DNA of 64,000 bases from Paenibacillus donghaensis (GCF_002192415.1 NZ_CP021780.1:7812001-7876000), one strand, 5' to 3'; shown: positions 1 to 10,410, counted from the stretch's first letter. Program-made: numbers and translations. Notes: generated from the sequence alone by a model not told the origin.

Positions 1-1
1 G

Positions 2-442
2 GAAACTATGGAGCATGCATGCAGCGTGCTGGATGAGCTTGAAATCGCCTATGAGAAAAAAGTCATCTCGGCGCACCGGACGCCGGATCTGATGTTCCGT
101 TATGCGGAGGAGGCGGCGGGCCGCGGCATCGTCGTCATTATTGCAGGCGCAGGCGGCGCTGCGCATCTGCCGGGGATGGTTGCAGCGAAGACGCTGCTGC
201 CGGTGATTGGCGTGCCGGTGCAGTCCAAAGCGCTGAATGGCCTGGATTCACTGCTCTCGATCGTGCAGATGCCGGGCGGCATCCCGGTAGCGACCGTTGC
301 CATTGGCCGCGCCGGGGCCGTGAACGCAGGCCTGCTGGCTGCGCAGATTATCGGCGCGTTCGATCCGGCCGTGAGCAGCCGCGTACAGCGGCGGCGTGAG
401 GCGATCCAGGCTGAAGTGCTGGAAAGCAGCGACAGCCTATGA
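2..442 (+). CDS. purE: N5-carboxyaminoimidazole ribonucleotide mutase PurE (5' end cut off)
   Basis: PurE moves the carboxylate of N5-CAIR to C4 to give CAIR in IMP synthesis. The reading frame is already open at base 2 and continues through an internal Met at base 8, so the true start lies to the left, probably within about 20 codons. The visible part has the family hallmarks: SAHRTPD near the start, then [11 protein letters not shown], a GVPVQ segment and the [13 protein letters not shown] loop that forms the active site. The C-terminal tail is longer and less conserved. Its stop overlaps the purK start by 4 bases (ATGA), which indicates translational coupling. It is the first visible gene of the purine operon. 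The operon promoter and any PurR or purine riboswitch control lie outside the window. Confidence 0.95.
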   Translation, partial: ETMEHACSVLDELEIAYEKKVISAHRTPDLMFRYAEEAAGRGIVVIIAGAGGAAHLPGMVAAKTLLPVIGVPVQSKALNGLDSLLSIVQMPGGIPVATVAIGRAGAVNAGLLAAQIIGAFDPAVSSRVQRRREAIQAEVLESSDSL

Positions 443-1674
443 GGCCCGGGGAGCTGAACGGGGCCGCTCCGGCAGCGCCCCGGACCGTGCTGCCCGGCGC
501 GACGATCGGCGTGCTCGGCGGCGGCCAGCTCGGGCGCATGATGGCGCTCGCGGGCAGCGCCATGGGCTACCGCTTCGTGGCGCTGGACCCCGCGCCGGAT
601 GCGCCCTGCGGGCAGGTGACGCCGCAGATTCAGGCGGCGTACAATGACCGTGACGCGGCGAGGGAGCTGGCGCGCCGCGCGGACGTCATCACGTACGAGT
701 TCGAGAACGTGGACGCGGGTGTAGCCGCGCTGCTGACGGAGGAGTCGTACGTGCCGCAGGGCAGCGAACTGCTGTATACGACGCAGCACCGGCTGCGCGA
801 GAAAGCAGCCATCGAGGCGGCGGGCGTGCCCGTTGCCCCGTACCGCAAGATCGGCAGCTTGGCGGAGCTGAAGCAGGCGGCTGCCGAGCTGGGCCTGCCC
901 TGTGTGCTGAAGACAGCCACAGGGGGCTATGACGGCAAGGGACAAGCCGTCATCCGCAGCGTGAGCCAGCTGGAGGAGGTTTACGCCCAGCTGGTGCCGC
1001 AAGCACCGGCACAGCAGACCGGCGGCAGCGAAGCAGCCGCTGCCGGAAGCATCCCCGAGCTGGTGCTGGAGAAGTTCATCGCGTTCCAGTGCGAGATCTC
1101 GGTCATTGCAGCCCGCAGTGCGTCCGGCGAGGTGAAGAGCTTCCCTCCAGCCGAGAACATCCACGTGAACAATATCCTGCATCTGTCGATTGTGCCCGCA
1201 AGGGTGCAAGAAGACATCCAGCGCCGAGCCTGTGAGCTGGCGGAGCAACTGGTCACGCAGATGAACGCGGTGGGCCTCTTGGCGGTTGAGATGTTCGTTA
1301 CAGCGGAGGGGGAGCTGTTCGTCAACGAGCTGGCGCCCCGGCCGCATAATTCCGGACATTATACGATGGATGCCTGCGCGACCTCACAGTTCGAGCAGCA
1401 GGTGCGGGCGATCTGCAACCTGCCGCTCGGGGATACCACGCTGCTGACCCCGGCAGTGATGGTGAATGTGCTGGGCCAGCACCTGGAGGCTGCGGTGCAG
1501 CTGCTCAGTACAAATCAAGCCGACAGCCGGCTGGGGGTAATCCCCAAGCTTCATATATATGGTAAGACCGAGAGTACAACCGGCCGCAAAATGGGCCATA
1601 TCAACCTGCTCTGCAAGGACACCGGAGACGCTCTGTCCTGGGTGGAGGAGCAAACTAACCTTTGGAGGAACTGA
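439..1674 (+). CDS. purK: N5-carboxyaminoimidazole ribonucleotide synthase PurK
   Basis: An ATP-grasp enzyme of 411 residues that carboxylates AIR to N5-CAIR with ATP and bicarbonate, feeding PurE. The N-terminal nucleotide fold starts after a short extension with [12 protein letters not shown] (about residues 20-32). The ATP-grasp lid contains [12 protein letters not shown], and the metal-binding part has [16 protein letters not shown]. The start overlaps the purE stop. About 25 residues precede the usual family start, so a start further inside cannot be excluded, but no better Shine-Dalgarno-preceded codon stands out. An Ala/Gln/Gly-rich insert ([18 protein letters not shown]) lies near residue 190 and looks like a surface loop. 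The purB start follows after 6 bases. Confidence 0.95.
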   Translation: MRPGELNGAAPAAPRTVLPGATIGVLGGGQLGRMMALAGSAMGYRFVALDPAPDAPCGQVTPQIQAAYNDRDAARELARRADVITYEFENVDAGVAALLTEESYVPQGSELLYTTQHRLREKAAIEAAGVPVAPYRKIGSLAELKQAAAELGLPCVLKTATGGYDGKGQAVIRSVSQLEEVYAQLVPQAPAQQTGGSEAAAAGSIPELVLEKFIAFQCEISVIAARSASGEVKSFPPAENIHVNNILHLSIVPARVQEDIQRRACELAEQLVTQMNAVGLLAVEMFVTAEGELFVNELAPRPHNSGHYTMDACATSQFEQQVRAICNLPLGDTTLLTPAVMVNVLGQHLEAAVQLLSTNQADSRLGVIPKLHIYGKTESTTGRKMGHINLLCKDTGDALSWVEEQTNLWRN

Positions 1675-1680
1675 ACCGAT

Positions 1681-2976
1681 ATGATCGAACGTTACAGCAG
1701 ACCTGAGATGCGGGCCATTTGGACCGAAGACAATAAATTCAACGCCTGGTTGGAAGTAGAGCTGTGCGCCTGTGAAGCCTGGGCAGAGCTGGGAGTCATC
1801 CCCCATGAGGATGCGGCGAAGCTGCGCAAGGATGCGAAATATGATATTGCGCGGATCGACGAGATTGAGCTGGAGACCCGCCATGATGTGATCGCTTTTA
1901 CCCGTGCGGTATCGGAGAGCCTGGGCGCGGAACGCAAATGGGTGCATTACGGCCTGACCTCCACCGATGTTGTGGATACAGCGCTCGGTTACCTGCTGCG
2001 TCAGGCCAATGACATTCTCGAACAGGATATCATCCGTTTCATAGAGATTCTGAAAGAAAAGGCACTCGCATACAAGGATACCCCGATGATGGGCCGTACC
2101 CATGGCGTACATGCCGAGCCAACGACCTTCGGACTGAAGATGGCGCTCTGGTATGAGGAAATGAAGCGTAACCTGGAGCGTTTCCGCCGTGCGGCGCTCG
2201 GTGTACAATTCGGCAAAATCTCCGGGGCTGTCGGCACCTACGCCAACATCGACCCGTTCGTGGAGGAATTCGTCTGCCGCAAGCTGGGCACAAGCCCGGC
2301 GCCGATCTCGACCCAGACGCTGCAGCGTGACCGTCACGCTGAATACATGGCGTCGCTGGCGCTGGTAGCCACATCGCTGGACAAGTTCGCTACCGAAATC
2401 CGCGCCTTGCAGAAGAGTGAGATCCGCGAGGTGGAAGAAGCTTTTGCCAAAGGGCAGAAGGGCTCCTCGGCCATGCCGCATAAGCGCAACCCGATCGGCT
2501 GCGAGAACATCTCCGGTCTGGCCCGCGTCATCCGCGGCCACATGGTGACTGCTTACGAGAACGTACCGCTGTGGCATGAACGTGATATCTCGCACTCCTC
2601 GGTAGAACGCATTATTCTGCCGGACGCTACGATGCTGCTGAACTATATGCTGAACCGCTTTGGGAACATCGTGAAGAACCTGACTGTATTCCCGGAGAAC
2701 ATGAAACGCAATATGAACAGCACATACGGTGTGCCTTTCTCCGGCCGCATCTTGACCAAGCTGATCGACAAGGGCTTTAGCCGCGAGCAGGCGTACGATA
2801 CCGTGCAGCCGCGTGCAATGCAGGCCTGGGAAGAGCAGACTCAGTTCCGCTCTATTGTGGAAGCTACGCCCGAGATTACCAATGTGCTCAGCCCGGAAGA
2901 GATTGAGGATGCGTTCAGCCCGGTGTGGCATCTGAAGCATGTTGATACCATCTTCCGCAAGCTGGAGCTTATCTAA
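1681..2976 (+). CDS. purB: Adenylosuccinate lyase PurB
   Basis: PurB (431 residues, usual family length) cleaves SAICAR to AICAR plus fumarate, and adenylosuccinate to AMP plus fumarate. The fumarase/aspartase superfamily signature [11 protein letters not shown] lies at residues 261-271 and contains the mobile catalytic serine. The catalytic histidine region [11 protein letters not shown] puts His at residue 141, and [13 protein letters not shown] is the N-terminal substrate-binding segment. The gene sits 6 bases after purK, with GGAGGAACTGA as ribosome binding site. It is followed by the first long repeat-filled gap of the operon. Confidence 0.97.
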   Translation: MIERYSRPEMRAIWTEDNKFNAWLEVELCACEAWAELGVIPHEDAAKLRKDAKYDIARIDEIELETRHDVIAFTRAVSESLGAERKWVHYGLTSTDVVDTALGYLLRQANDILEQDIIRFIEILKEKALAYKDTPMMGRTHGVHAEPTTFGLKMALWYEEMKRNLERFRRAALGVQFGKISGAVGTYANIDPFVEEFVCRKLGTSPAPISTQTLQRDRHAEYMASLALVATSLDKFATEIRALQKSEIREVEEAFAKGQKGSSAMPHKRNPIGCENISGLARVIRGHMVTAYENVPLWHERDISHSSVERIILPDATMLLNYMLNRFGNIVKNLTVFPENMKRNMNSTYGVPFSGRILTKLIDKGFSREQAYDTVQPRAMQAWEEQTQFRSIVEATPEITNVLSPEEIEDAFSPVWHLKHVDTIFRKLELI

Positions 2977-3059
2977 CTGGACCTTATCTAACTCCAAAAG
3001 TGCAGTTAGTGGTGAACTGGGGAACGCAGTACTAAAAAGAAACTGGCTGAGAAGTAACG

Positions 3060-3512
3060 TAGAGGAAGTTTGGAACTGGAGAAGCGTCAGCGTTCGCCTT
3101 TATTCTCAAATTCGTTACTACTTAGGTCCCACCGAGGATTTAGCGTGTTGCCCTGGAACCTTCGGAGTAATTAGATGCGAAACTGCAACTAATTTCCGCC
3201 GAAACACCCATTATCAGGAGAACAAGTGCAAATCTGCAACTAAATTCGAGTAAATCGCTTCTTTAACGCTCAGAACCAGAAAATAGATGCGTTTTTGCAC
3301 TTATTTACCCCGAAACGGAAAAAATCGGCTAAATAGATGCAGTTTTGCAACTAAATCTGTGAATTCGACTAATGAGGCGAGCATGCTGCTAAGTCTTGGA
3401 TGCTCTTATCCTACGGTGGCCTAAGTAGTAACCAAATTTCAACCTATAAAGGTTTAATTCAATTAAGAAATTTGAGAATAACAGCGATCGGAAGTCCAAA
3501 CATTCCTCGAAG
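3060..3512 (+). repeat. Nested intergenic repeat (family D, copy 1) between purB and purC
   Basis: This gap of about 600 bases holds no convincing gene. It opens with GGAACTGGAGAAGCGTCAGC and closes with AACAGCGATCGGAAGTCCAA; both ends recur at 10259-10410. Inside the ends, TTCTCAAATT near 3103 pairs with AAATTTGAGAA near 3470, and TTACTACTTAGG near 3115 pairs with CCTAAGTAGTAA near 3419, so a very long stem can form. The interior carries four short palindromes (about 3170, 3223, 3280 and 3330) of the form TAGATGC-n6-GCAACTA. It looks like a palindromic element with smaller palindromes inside. What it does to purB-purC read-through is unknown. Confidence 0.7.
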
Positions 3513-3573
3513 TTACTTTTTGAAGACCAGTCTTCTTTCATAGCAAGATCATTAGTTCAAGGGAGGAAAGGTC

Positions 3574-4464
3574 ATGACATCACCGGCCGTATCCACTGCC
3601 GTGGAACTTGTAAATGCGCCGCTGCTCTATAAAGGCAAGGTTCGTGAGCTGTACGATTTGGGGGAACAGGTGCTGATCGTGGTCACGGACCGGATCTCCG
3701 CCTTCGATTATGTGCTGGACCCGGCGGTGCCGGAGAAGGGCAATGTGCTCAACCGGCTGAGCGCGTTCTGGTTCGGGAAGACCCGGGAGCTGATCGAGAA
3801 TCATGTGGTGCATATCGACGTCGATCAGTTGGGGGATGCCGTTAAGGACAAGGAAGCACTGCGCAACCGTGTTATGGTGGCACGCAAGGCCGAGCGTATT
3901 GATATCGAATGCGTAGTCCGCGGATGTATTACCGGCGGCGGCTGGAGACAATATGAGCAGACCGGCAAGGTCAACGGAATTGAGCTGCCAAGCGGCCTGC
4001 GCAAAAACGCCCAGCTCACTGATCCGATCTTCACCCCGGCGGCCAAAAACGATGTCGGCCACGACGAGGACATTCCTTTTGAGCGGATGCAGGAGCTAGT
4101 CGGTGCCGAGCTGGCGCTCGAGCTGAAGGAGAAGAGCCTGCAGCTGTTCGCTTTCGCCAGAGCCTACTGCGCCGAGCGGGGCATCATACTGGCAGACTGC
4201 AAGTTCGAATTCGGGCTGCTGGACGGTAAGGTGATTCTGATCGACGAGATTTTTACACCGGATGCTTCCCGCTTCTGGGCCAAGGAGAATTACGCGCTTG
4301 ATATCGAGATTGACAGCATGGACAAGGAGCCGGTCCGGACGTACCTGTCCGCTTCCTCCTGGGACAAGAACAGCAAACCTGATCCGCTGCCGCAGGACGT
4401 TGTGGAAGAAACGACCCGCCGCTACCTGGACATTTACCACCGTCTGACCGGGCATTCCCTGTAG
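3574..4464 (+). CDS. purC: Phosphoribosylaminoimidazole-succinocarboxamide synthase PurC
   Basis: SAICAR synthetase, 296 residues. It joins CAIR and aspartate with ATP. Visible hallmarks are YKGKVRELYD near the N-terminus, DRISAFDYVL, VECVVRGCITGGGWRQYE-type substrate loops, and ILADCKFEFG followed by LIDEIFTPDASRFW at the metal/ATP site. The start ATG follows GGGAGGAAAGG at a good distance. It is the long PurC form of about 290-300 residues rather than the 240-residue Bacillus form. It stands after the repeat-filled gap and before a tandem repeat that separates it from purS. Confidence 0.95.
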   Translation: MTSPAVSTAVELVNAPLLYKGKVRELYDLGEQVLIVVTDRISAFDYVLDPAVPEKGNVLNRLSAFWFGKTRELIENHVVHIDVDQLGDAVKDKEALRNRVMVARKAERIDIECVVRGCITGGGWRQYEQTGKVNGIELPSGLRKNAQLTDPIFTPAAKNDVGHDEDIPFERMQELVGAELALELKEKSLQLFAFARAYCAERGIILADCKFEFGLLDGKVILIDEIFTPDASRFWAKENYALDIEIDSMDKEPVRTYLSASSWDKNSKPDPLPQDVVEETTRRYLDIYHRLTGHSL

Positions 4465-4465
4465 G

Positions 4466-4590
4466 CGAAAATATAGCTGCAACTTTTACCAAAGTAATTC
4501 AAGAAGCCCATGCTAATAAAACTTAAGTGTATGCTTCCGAAGCGAGTTTTACCGAAGTATTTCAAGAAGCCCATGCTAATAAAACTTTAG
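4466..4590 (+). repeat. Tandem 63-bp repeat upstream of purS, ending in its ribosome binding site (family A)
   Basis: Two copies of a unit of about 63 bp follow each other. The best conserved part runs from TTTTACC to AAAACTT (4484-4524 and 4547-4587) and contains AAGAAGCCCATGCTAATAAA. Each copy can form a hairpin in which AGTTTTA pairs with TAAAACT. The second copy runs straight into TTTAGGGGG, the purS ribosome binding site. Related sequence stands before genes at 38030 and 43553 with matching changes on both sides of the stem. Confidence 0.75.
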
Positions 4591-4606
4591 GGGGAACGAC
4601 AAACGT

Positions 4607-4852
4607 ATGTTAAAAGCGACCGTGTATGTCACCATCAAAAAAAGTGTGCTTGATCCTCAGGGCGTAGCCGTGCAGGGAGCCTTGCATTCTGTTGGATTTC
4701 AGGAAGTGGAGAGCCTGCGGATCGGCAAATATATGGAACTGACGCTGGATACGGATAACCGGGCGGAAGCAGAAGTGCGCCTGAAGGAAATGTGCGAGAA
4801 GCTGCTGGCCAATACGGTGATCGAGGATTACCGCTATGAATTGGAGGACTAG
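4607..4852 (+). CDS. purS: Phosphoribosylformylglycinamidine synthase subunit PurS
   Basis: Small structural subunit (81 residues) of the three-part FGAM synthase PurS/PurQ/PurL found in Gram-positive bacteria and archaea. It bridges the glutaminase and synthase subunits and helps channel ammonia. Family features are [17 protein letters not shown] at the start, [10 protein letters not shown], the RIGKYMEL strand, and a C-terminal [12 protein letters not shown]. The ribosome binding site AGGGGG is part of the preceding repeat. purQ starts 5 bases after its stop. Confidence 0.96.
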   Translation: MLKATVYVTIKKSVLDPQGVAVQGALHSVGFQEVESLRIGKYMELTLDTDNRAEAEVRLKEMCEKLLANTVIEDYRYELED

Positions 4853-4857
4853 ACATC

Positions 4858-5547
4858 ATGAAATTTGCGGTACTTGTTTTTCCGGGCTCCAATTGTGATA
4901 TTGACTGCTACAAGGCGGTAGAGGACACGCTCGGCGAACCTGTCGATTATGTGTGGCATACGGCGACCGATCTGTCGGCCTATGATTGTATTCTGGTACC
5001 AGGTGGCTTCTCCTATGGCGACTATCTGCGCTGCGGCGCGATTTCGCAGTTTGCTCCCGTCATGGCTGAAGTGGCCAAAGCGGCGGAGCAGGGCAAATTC
5101 GTGCTCGGTATCTGCAACGGCTTCCAGATTCTGACCGAAGCGGGCCTGCTGCCGGGTGCGCTGCTGCGCAACAATTCGATGAAGTTCCGCTGTCATGACA
5201 CGGTGCTTAAGGTCGTTAATAATGAAACCCCGTTTACTATTGACTACGCTAAGGATGAAGAGATTATCATCCCGATCGCCCATGGCGAAGGCAACTATTA
5301 CTGTGATGAGGCTACACTGGCTGAACTGCAGGCCAATAACCAGATTGTGTTCACTTACAGCGACAACCCGAACGGGTCTGTAGCCGATATTGCCGGTGTC
5401 AGCAATGTACAGGGCAATGTGGTGGGCATGATGCCGCATCCGGAGCGTGCGGCAAATGCGCTGCTCGGCTCGGAGGATGGCAAAAGAATGTTTACATCGA
5501 TACTGAAGACCTGGAGGGAACGTTATGACGCAGCAAGTATCCGTTAA
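4858..5547 (+). CDS. purQ: Phosphoribosylformylglycinamidine synthase subunit PurQ (glutaminase)
   Basis: Class I glutamine amidotransferase subunit, 229 residues, supplying ammonia to PurL. The nucleophile is Cys86 in LGICNGFQ, and the His194-x-Glu196 pair lies in MPHPERA. The N-terminal [10 protein letters not shown] and [11 protein letters not shown] segments are typical of PurQ. The 3' end overlaps purL by 23 bases, so the two are probably coupled. The purL ribosome binding site GGAGGGAACG lies inside purQ. Confidence 0.97.
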   Translation: MKFAVLVFPGSNCDIDCYKAVEDTLGEPVDYVWHTATDLSAYDCILVPGGFSYGDYLRCGAISQFAPVMAEVAKAAEQGKFVLGICNGFQILTEAGLLPGALLRNNSMKFRCHDTVLKVVNNETPFTIDYAKDEEIIIPIAHGEGNYYCDEATLAELQANNQIVFTYSDNPNGSVADIAGVSNVQGNVVGMMPHPERAANALLGSEDGKRMFTSILKTWRERYDAASIR

Positions 5548-7771
5548 AGAACCGACCGCAGAACAAATTGCGGAGCAGAGAATCTACAGCCAATTCGGCG
5601 TGTCGGACAGCGAATATGAGCTGATTACCACCTTCATGGGCCGCAAGCCGAACTACACGGAGATTGGTGTATTCAGTGTTATGTGGTCCGAGCATTGCGC
5701 CTATAAGAATTCGAAGCCGCTGCTGCGCCGTTTCCCGGTAACCGGAGAGCGCGTGCTGATGGGACCGGGCGAAGGCGCGGGTATTGTCGATATCGGTGAC
5801 AACCAGGCGGTTGTGTTCAAAATCGAAAGCCATAACCACCCTTCGGCGGTAGAGCCTTTCCAGGGCGCAGCAACAGGGGTAGGCGGAATTATCCGCGATA
5901 TCTTCTCCATGGGCGCACGGCCGGTGGCCCTGCTGAATTCCCTGCGTTTCGGCAAGCTTGAGAGCGACCGGGTGAAATATTTGTTCGAGCATGTCGTGTC
6001 GGGGATCGCGGGTTATGGCAACTGTATCGGGATTCCGACCGTTGGCGGCGAGATTATGTTCGATGACAGCTACGACGGCAATCCGCTCGTCAATGCGATG
6101 TGTGTCGGACTGATCGATCATGACAAAATCCAGCGCGGTGTCGCCCAAGGCGTCGGCAATCCGGTCTTCTACGTTGGTCCTCCTACCGGACGCGATGGCA
6201 TTCATGGCGCGACCTTCGCATCCGTTGAACTGACCGAGGAATCGGAAGCCAAACGGACGGCTGTTCAGGTTGGCGATCCGTTTATGGAGAAGCTGGTGAT
6301 GGAATCCTGCCTGGAGCTGATCGACAGCGGCATCGTTATCGGCATTCAGGACATGGGCGCAGCAGGCCTGACCTGCTCCAGCGCCGAGATGGCCAGCAAA
6401 GCGGGCAACGGGCTGGAGCTGTACCTGGATCAGGTGCCGCAGCGTGAGGACGGCATGACGCCCTATGAGATGATGCTCTCCGAATCCCAAGAGCGGATGC
6501 TGTTTGTGGTCGAGCCGAAGGATGAGGCGCAGGCCCAGGAGATTTTTGACCGCTGGGGCGTGATCTGCTGCAAAGTGGGCAAGGTGACGGATGACGGACG
6601 CTTGAAGCTGTATCATCACGGTGAAGTTGTCGGTGACATGCCGGTCACAGCGCTGGTGGATGAGTGCCCGGTATACGACAAGCCGTCGGCGGTGCCCGCT
6701 TATTATGAAGCGAGTGCAGCGATAGATACATTGCGTTATGAAGAGGTTGCCGATCTTGGCGGCGCGCTGCGCAAGATCCTCTCTTCGCCAACGGTGGCGA
6801 GCAAAGCCTGGGTATACAACCAATACGATTACATGGTTCGCACCAGCACGGCGGTTCGTCCAGGCTCGGATGCGGCAGTAATCACGATTCCGGGTACTCG
6901 CAAAGGGCTGGCTATGACTACGGACTGCAACGGCCGTTATGTCTACCTGGACCCTGAAGTCGGCGGACGGATTGCTGTCAGCGAAGCGGCTCGCAACATT
7001 GTCTGCTCCGGCGCACAGCCGCTGGCGATCACGGATAACCTGAACTTCGGGAATCCGGAGAAGCCGGAGATCTTCTGGCAGATGGAACGTGCGGTAGACG
7101 GGATGGCGGAAGCTTGCCGTGTGCTGGATACGCCGGTTATCGGCGGAAACGTCAGCTTGTATAACGAGAATGCCTCCGGGGCGATCTATCCAACACCGGT
7201 TGTCGGTATGGTAGGCCTTGTGGAGGATACCGATCATATTACGACCCAAGCGTTCAAGCAAGAAGGCGATGCCATTCTGCTGCTTGGCGTAACCAAAGCT
7301 GAGCTGGGCGGAAGTGAGCTGCAGTACGCGGTTCATGGAGTAACTGAAGGACGCCCGCCGGCGCTTGATCTGGCTACGGAGAAAAAACTGCTGGAAGCTG
7401 TGCTGGGTGCGATCCGTGGCGGATTGGTGCGTTCGGCGCATGACCTGTCCGAAGGCGGACTGGCGGCGGCGCTGGCGGAGAGCTGCATCAGCGGCGGAAT
7501 CGGCGCGAATGTGGACCTGTCCGCAGGCGGACTGCGTCATGACGTTGCCCTGTTCAGTGAGAGCCAGTCGCGTATTGTACTGACTGCTGCCCCTGAACGG
7601 GCGGAGGAACTGAAGGCTGCAATTGCGGCCGGCGGAGTGCCGGTTGAAATCATCGGAGCCGTAGGCGGAGACAGACTGCGGGTGAACCTGGACGGCACAG
7701 CTGTGCTGGACGAGCCTGTGGCTGAATTGAAATTCATTTGGGAGGATGCCATTCCATGTCTTATGAAATAA
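5525..7771 (+). CDS. purL: Phosphoribosylformylglycinamidine synthase subunit PurL
   Basis: Synthase subunit of FGAM synthase, small PurL type (748 residues). It converts FGAR to FGAM using ATP and ammonia passed from PurQ. Segments seen in order: [17 protein letters not shown] near residue 45, the metal/ATP loop [20 protein letters not shown] near 100, [14 protein letters not shown] near 275, a second AIR-synthase-like half starting near 440 with [17 protein letters not shown], and [16 protein letters not shown] near 640. The start overlaps purQ and the end overlaps the purF start by 16 bases, so purQ, purL and purF form a chain of overlapping genes. Confidence 0.97.
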   Translation: MTQQVSVKEPTAEQIAEQRIYSQFGVSDSEYELITTFMGRKPNYTEIGVFSVMWSEHCAYKNSKPLLRRFPVTGERVLMGPGEGAGIVDIGDNQAVVFKIESHNHPSAVEPFQGAATGVGGIIRDIFSMGARPVALLNSLRFGKLESDRVKYLFEHVVSGIAGYGNCIGIPTVGGEIMFDDSYDGNPLVNAMCVGLIDHDKIQRGVAQGVGNPVFYVGPPTGRDGIHGATFASVELTEESEAKRTAVQVGDPFMEKLVMESCLELIDSGIVIGIQDMGAAGLTCSSAEMASKAGNGLELYLDQVPQREDGMTPYEMMLSESQERMLFVVEPKDEAQAQEIFDRWGVICCKVGKVTDDGRLKLYHHGEVVGDMPVTALVDECPVYDKPSAVPAYYEASAAIDTLRYEEVADLGGALRKILSSPTVASKAWVYNQYDYMVRTSTAVRPGSDAAVITIPGTRKGLAMTTDCNGRYVYLDPEVGGRIAVSEAARNIVCSGAQPLAITDNLNFGNPEKPEIFWQMERAVDGMAEACRVLDTPVIGGNVSLYNENASGAIYPTPVVGMVGLVEDTDHITTQAFKQEGDAILLLGVTKAELGGSELQYAVHGVTEGRPPALDLATEKKLLEAVLGAIRGGLVRSAHDLSEGGLAAALAESCISGGIGANVDLSAGGLRHDVALFSESQSRIVLTAAPERAEELKAAIAAGGVPVEIIGAVGGDRLRVNLDGTAVLDEPVAELKFIWEDAIPCLMK

Positions 7772-9252
7772 AGACCGGGAAAGAGCAGGCGGACCCTATC
7801 CTGTGGACCGGCGACTTTTACAACGAAGGAACGGGCTCGGGAGATATTTTTGACACATTAAAAGAGGAATGCGGCGTATTTGGAGTCTACGGACATCCGG
7901 AGGCCGCTTCTATGTCCTATTACGGGCTGCATGCCCTTCAGCACCGCGGCGAGGAAAGTGCCGGCATCTGTGTGGCGGATGGACGTGATTTCAACTACCA
8001 CCGCGGCATGGGGCTGGTAAAGGAAGTGTTCGACAAGGATAAAATCGCTTCGCTGGTCGGCGACATGTCGATCGGGCATGTGCGCTATTCGACCAGCGGT
8101 GATAGCCGGCTGACCAATGCACAGCCACTGGTCTTCAAGTATCGCGATGGCGATCTGGCGATTGCCACCAACGGCAATATCGTTAACGAGCCGCTGATCC
8201 GCAAAGAGCTGGAGCGCAGCGGCTCAATCTTCCAGACCACCAGTGATACCGAGGTGCTGGCGCATCTGATTGCACGGTCGCAGAAGGATTTCGTTGAAGC
8301 GACCAAGGATGCGCTCAGCCAGCTGGTCGGCGGCTTCGCCTTCCTGCTGATGACCAACGACAAGCTGCTGGTTGCTTCGGACGCGCACGGCCTGCGTCCG
8401 CTTGTTATGGGTCGGCTGGGCGATGCATATGTCTTTGCCTCCGAGTCATGCGCGCTGGAAGTGATCGGCGCGAAGCTGGTCCGCGACATTGAGCCGGGCG
8501 AAGTGCTTGTGCTGGATAAGGACGGCCTCCGCGAGGATCGCTTCACCGAACCGAAACGCAAGGCGCTTTGCGCCATGGAATATATCTACTTTGCGCGTCC
8601 CGACAGCGATCTGAACGGCTCGAACCTGCACTCCGCCCGCAAGCGGATGGGCAGCCGGATGGCATTGGAAGCGTTCGTTGACGCTGATATTGTGACCGGT
8701 GTGCCGGACTCCAGCATCTCGGCGGCCATCGGGTACGCCGAGCAGACCGGCATCCCTTACGAGCTTGGGCTGATCAAGAACAAATATACCGGACGCACCT
8801 TCATCCAGCCGAGCCAGGAGCTGCGCGAGCAGGGAGTGAAGATGAAGCTTAGCGCCGTGCGCCGTGTCGTCGAAGGCCAGCGTGTCGTCATGATCGACGA
8901 CTCCATTGTGCGCGGCACCACCTCGCGCCGGATCGTCAACCTGCTGCGCGAGGCAGGCGCGGCTGAGGTTCACGTGCGGATTACCTCGCCGCCGTTCAAG
9001 AATCCCTGCTTCTACGGCATCGATACGCCGGACCGCCGCGAGTTGATCGCTTCTCGGCAGTCGATTGAAGAGATGTGCCAGGAGATTAACGCCGATTCGC
9101 TCGCGTTCTTGTCGCCAGAGGGATTGATTACCTCCATTGGCGGTTATAATAGCGGCGACTACAAGGGCGGGCTGTGCCTGTCCTGCTTCGACAATGATTA
9201 CCCGACGCAGGTGGATTTTGGCGGGGAAGAGAAGGACGGCTGCTCCTGCTAA
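7756..9252 (+). CDS. purF: Amidophosphoribosyltransferase PurF
   Basis: First committed enzyme of purine synthesis: PRPP plus glutamine to phosphoribosylamine. I chose the ATG at 7756 because GGGAGG lies upstream at normal spacing. An in-frame TTG at 7738 is less likely. The product has 498 residues. By family knowledge a short propeptide is removed to expose Cys39 ([10 protein letters not shown]), the glutaminase nucleophile. The PRPP-binding motif DDSIVRGTT begins at residue 381. Cysteines near the C-terminus (LCLSCFD and the terminal CSC) match the 4Fe-4S ligands of the Bacillus-type enzyme. A 1.25-kb repeat-rich gap follows. Confidence 0.97.
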   Translation: MSYEIKTGKEQADPILWTGDFYNEGTGSGDIFDTLKEECGVFGVYGHPEAASMSYYGLHALQHRGEESAGICVADGRDFNYHRGMGLVKEVFDKDKIASLVGDMSIGHVRYSTSGDSRLTNAQPLVFKYRDGDLAIATNGNIVNEPLIRKELERSGSIFQTTSDTEVLAHLIARSQKDFVEATKDALSQLVGGFAFLLMTNDKLLVASDAHGLRPLVMGRLGDAYVFASESCALEVIGAKLVRDIEPGEVLVLDKDGLREDRFTEPKRKALCAMEYIYFARPDSDLNGSNLHSARKRMGSRMALEAFVDADIVTGVPDSSISAAIGYAEQTGIPYELGLIKNKYTGRTFIQPSQELREQGVKMKLSAVRRVVEGQRVVMIDDSIVRGTTSRRIVNLLREAGAAEVHVRITSPPFKNPCFYGIDTPDRRELIASRQSIEEMCQEINADSLAFLSPEGLITSIGGYNSGDYKGGLCLSCFDNDYPTQVDFGGEEKDGCSC

Positions 9253-9484
9253 GCGTGCTGATCCCCCTAGCTTGTGCCCATCCCCCTAAATCCCCCTTTC
9301 CAAGGGGGACCCCGGAGGGCGCTGCCCTCCGGCCACTCGAAAGCTCGGCGGTAGGAGTTGGGTTTTAACTTGCTAAGTGGGGGCTAGGTGTGTGTGCTCG
9401 CTTTGTCCCTGTATGCTGCGCACGGACGGGACACGCTTAACGGCGCTTCCTTTCTGCTGGCGGCATGCAGCCACGCCAGCCCCT

Positions 9485-9575
9485 GGCTAGTCCGCCTGCC
9501 CCCTGTTTGCTGCGCAAATGCGGTGTGCGGCGGACGCGCCGGGCTAAAGCCCTTGGCGGCAGCTGCGCCCGCCGC
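9485..9575 (+). repeat. GC-rich intergenic repeat, copy 1 (family F)
   Basis: A unit of about 90 bases containing CCGCCTGCCCCCTGTTTGCT, then GCGCAAATGC, GGCGGACGCGCC, GGGCTAAAGCCCTTGG and CGGCAGCTG. Internal complementarity (TCCGCC with GGCGGA) suggests a hairpin. Two further copies lie at 10015-10106 and 10109-10166 in the same purF-purM gap. Upstream, 9290-9335 has two more GC-rich hairpins, CCCCCTTTCCAAGGGGG and CCGGAGGGCGCTGCCCTCCGG-like, with no T run. Confidence 0.65.
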
Positions 9576-9740
9576 CCTGAACTAGTACAGCATCTCAGTT
9601 CTTATCGGGGCGTGCTCCTGATCTGTAAGCAGGGTTGCGTGTAACGTTTGGAACCCGCATTAAAGAAAGGTGACCTCCGGAGCGACGCAGGACCGCAGGC
9701 TTCAACTCAGCGGACCATATACATTTCACCGCCTGCCCCA

Positions 9741-9927
9741 AATTCCTGCAATTATGCAGTTTTTTTCGGGCAAAAACGGTCTTCGGGAGCCTAAGCCTGC
9801 AAAAGTGCAGGAATTTACGCCCACAGCGCTGGTTTGCAGACCCAACCGCCGGAAAACCTGTACTTTTGCAGGAATTAAGCGATCTAGGGAAAGAGGAGAG
9901 AAAATTCCTGTACTTATGCAGGAATTT
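9741..9927 (+). repeat. Four dispersed short palindromes in the purF-purM gap
   Basis: Four copies of a palindrome of the form TCCTGCA-n4-TGCAGGA (or TCCTGTA variants), usually flanked by AATT, lie near 9741, 9796, 9857 and 9902. The centre varies while the arms are kept. They resemble in design, but not in exact sequence, the TAGATGC/GCAACTA palindromes in the purB-purC gap. Between them I see nothing that looks coding. Confidence 0.65.
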
Positions 9928-10014
9928 CTCTTCGGGTGAGTCTGCCGACCCTTCGTCCACAGGCTTTGGTCTTGGAAGCTGGGGAACGGGAAAAGAACTT
10001 ATGAAAAGTACTAC

Positions 10015-10166
10015 TGGCCCGCCTGCCCCCTGTTTGCTGCGAAAATGCAGGGAGCGGCGGATGGCGCCGGGCTAAAGACCTTGGCGGCAGCTGGGCAAGC
10101 CGCCCGAGGCTAGCCGGCCTGCCCCCTGTTTGCTTCGCAAATGCGTGGGGCGGCGGACGCGCCAGG
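10015..10166 (+). repeat. GC-rich intergenic repeat, copies 2 and 3 (family F)
   Basis: Two adjacent copies of the unit at 9485. The first (10015-10106) keeps GCCTGCCCCCTGTTTGCTGC, GGGCTAAAGACCTTGGCGGC and AGCTG. The second (10109-10166) stops after GGCGGACGCGCC. The differences are scattered, so these are diverged copies and not recent duplicates. Confidence 0.65.
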
Positions 10167-10258
10167 GGAGGTGCTCGGCTTCGCAGAGCACCGAATCCTG
10201 TGCTGTGCAAGGCGTGGGAATCCGGCTTGCAGGAGGTCTCTACCGGGGGTTGGAGTTG

Positions 10259-10410
10259 TGGAGAGGAAGTTGGAACTGGAGAAACGTTAGCGTTCGCCTG
10301 AAAGCTTTCCGAAGGAAAGCTCCTTCGTAAGCATACGCTAGGTTTGGATTTCTACCGCCAAGAGCGGTTTCAATCAGGAAATCCAAACATAACAGCGATC
10401 GGAAGTCCAA
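10259..10410 (+). repeat. Intergenic repeat (family D, copy 2) upstream of purM
   Basis: The shorter copy of the element in the purB-purC gap. It shares the left end GGAAGTTGGAACTGGAGAA followed by AGCGTTCGCCT, and the right end AACAGCGATCGGAAGTCCAA. Inside, GTTTGGATTTC (10341) pairs with GAAATCCAAAC (10378) around an ACCGCCAAGAGCGGT hairpin, and GAAAGCTTTCC / GGAAAGC form another stem. The ends are conserved while the inner stems differ in sequence but stay paired. Confidence 0.7.

Noticed and set aside
100..9000. Very long open frames on the minus strand opposite the purine genes, up to several hundred codons
   Set aside because: They mirror GC-rich coding sequence, lack ribosome binding sites, have Arg/His/Gln-rich products unlike any family, and overlap well-identified genes completely.
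9388..9585. A 65-codon frame in the purF-purM gap
   Set aside because: It covers one of the GC-rich repeats, whose other copies are not open in the same frame.
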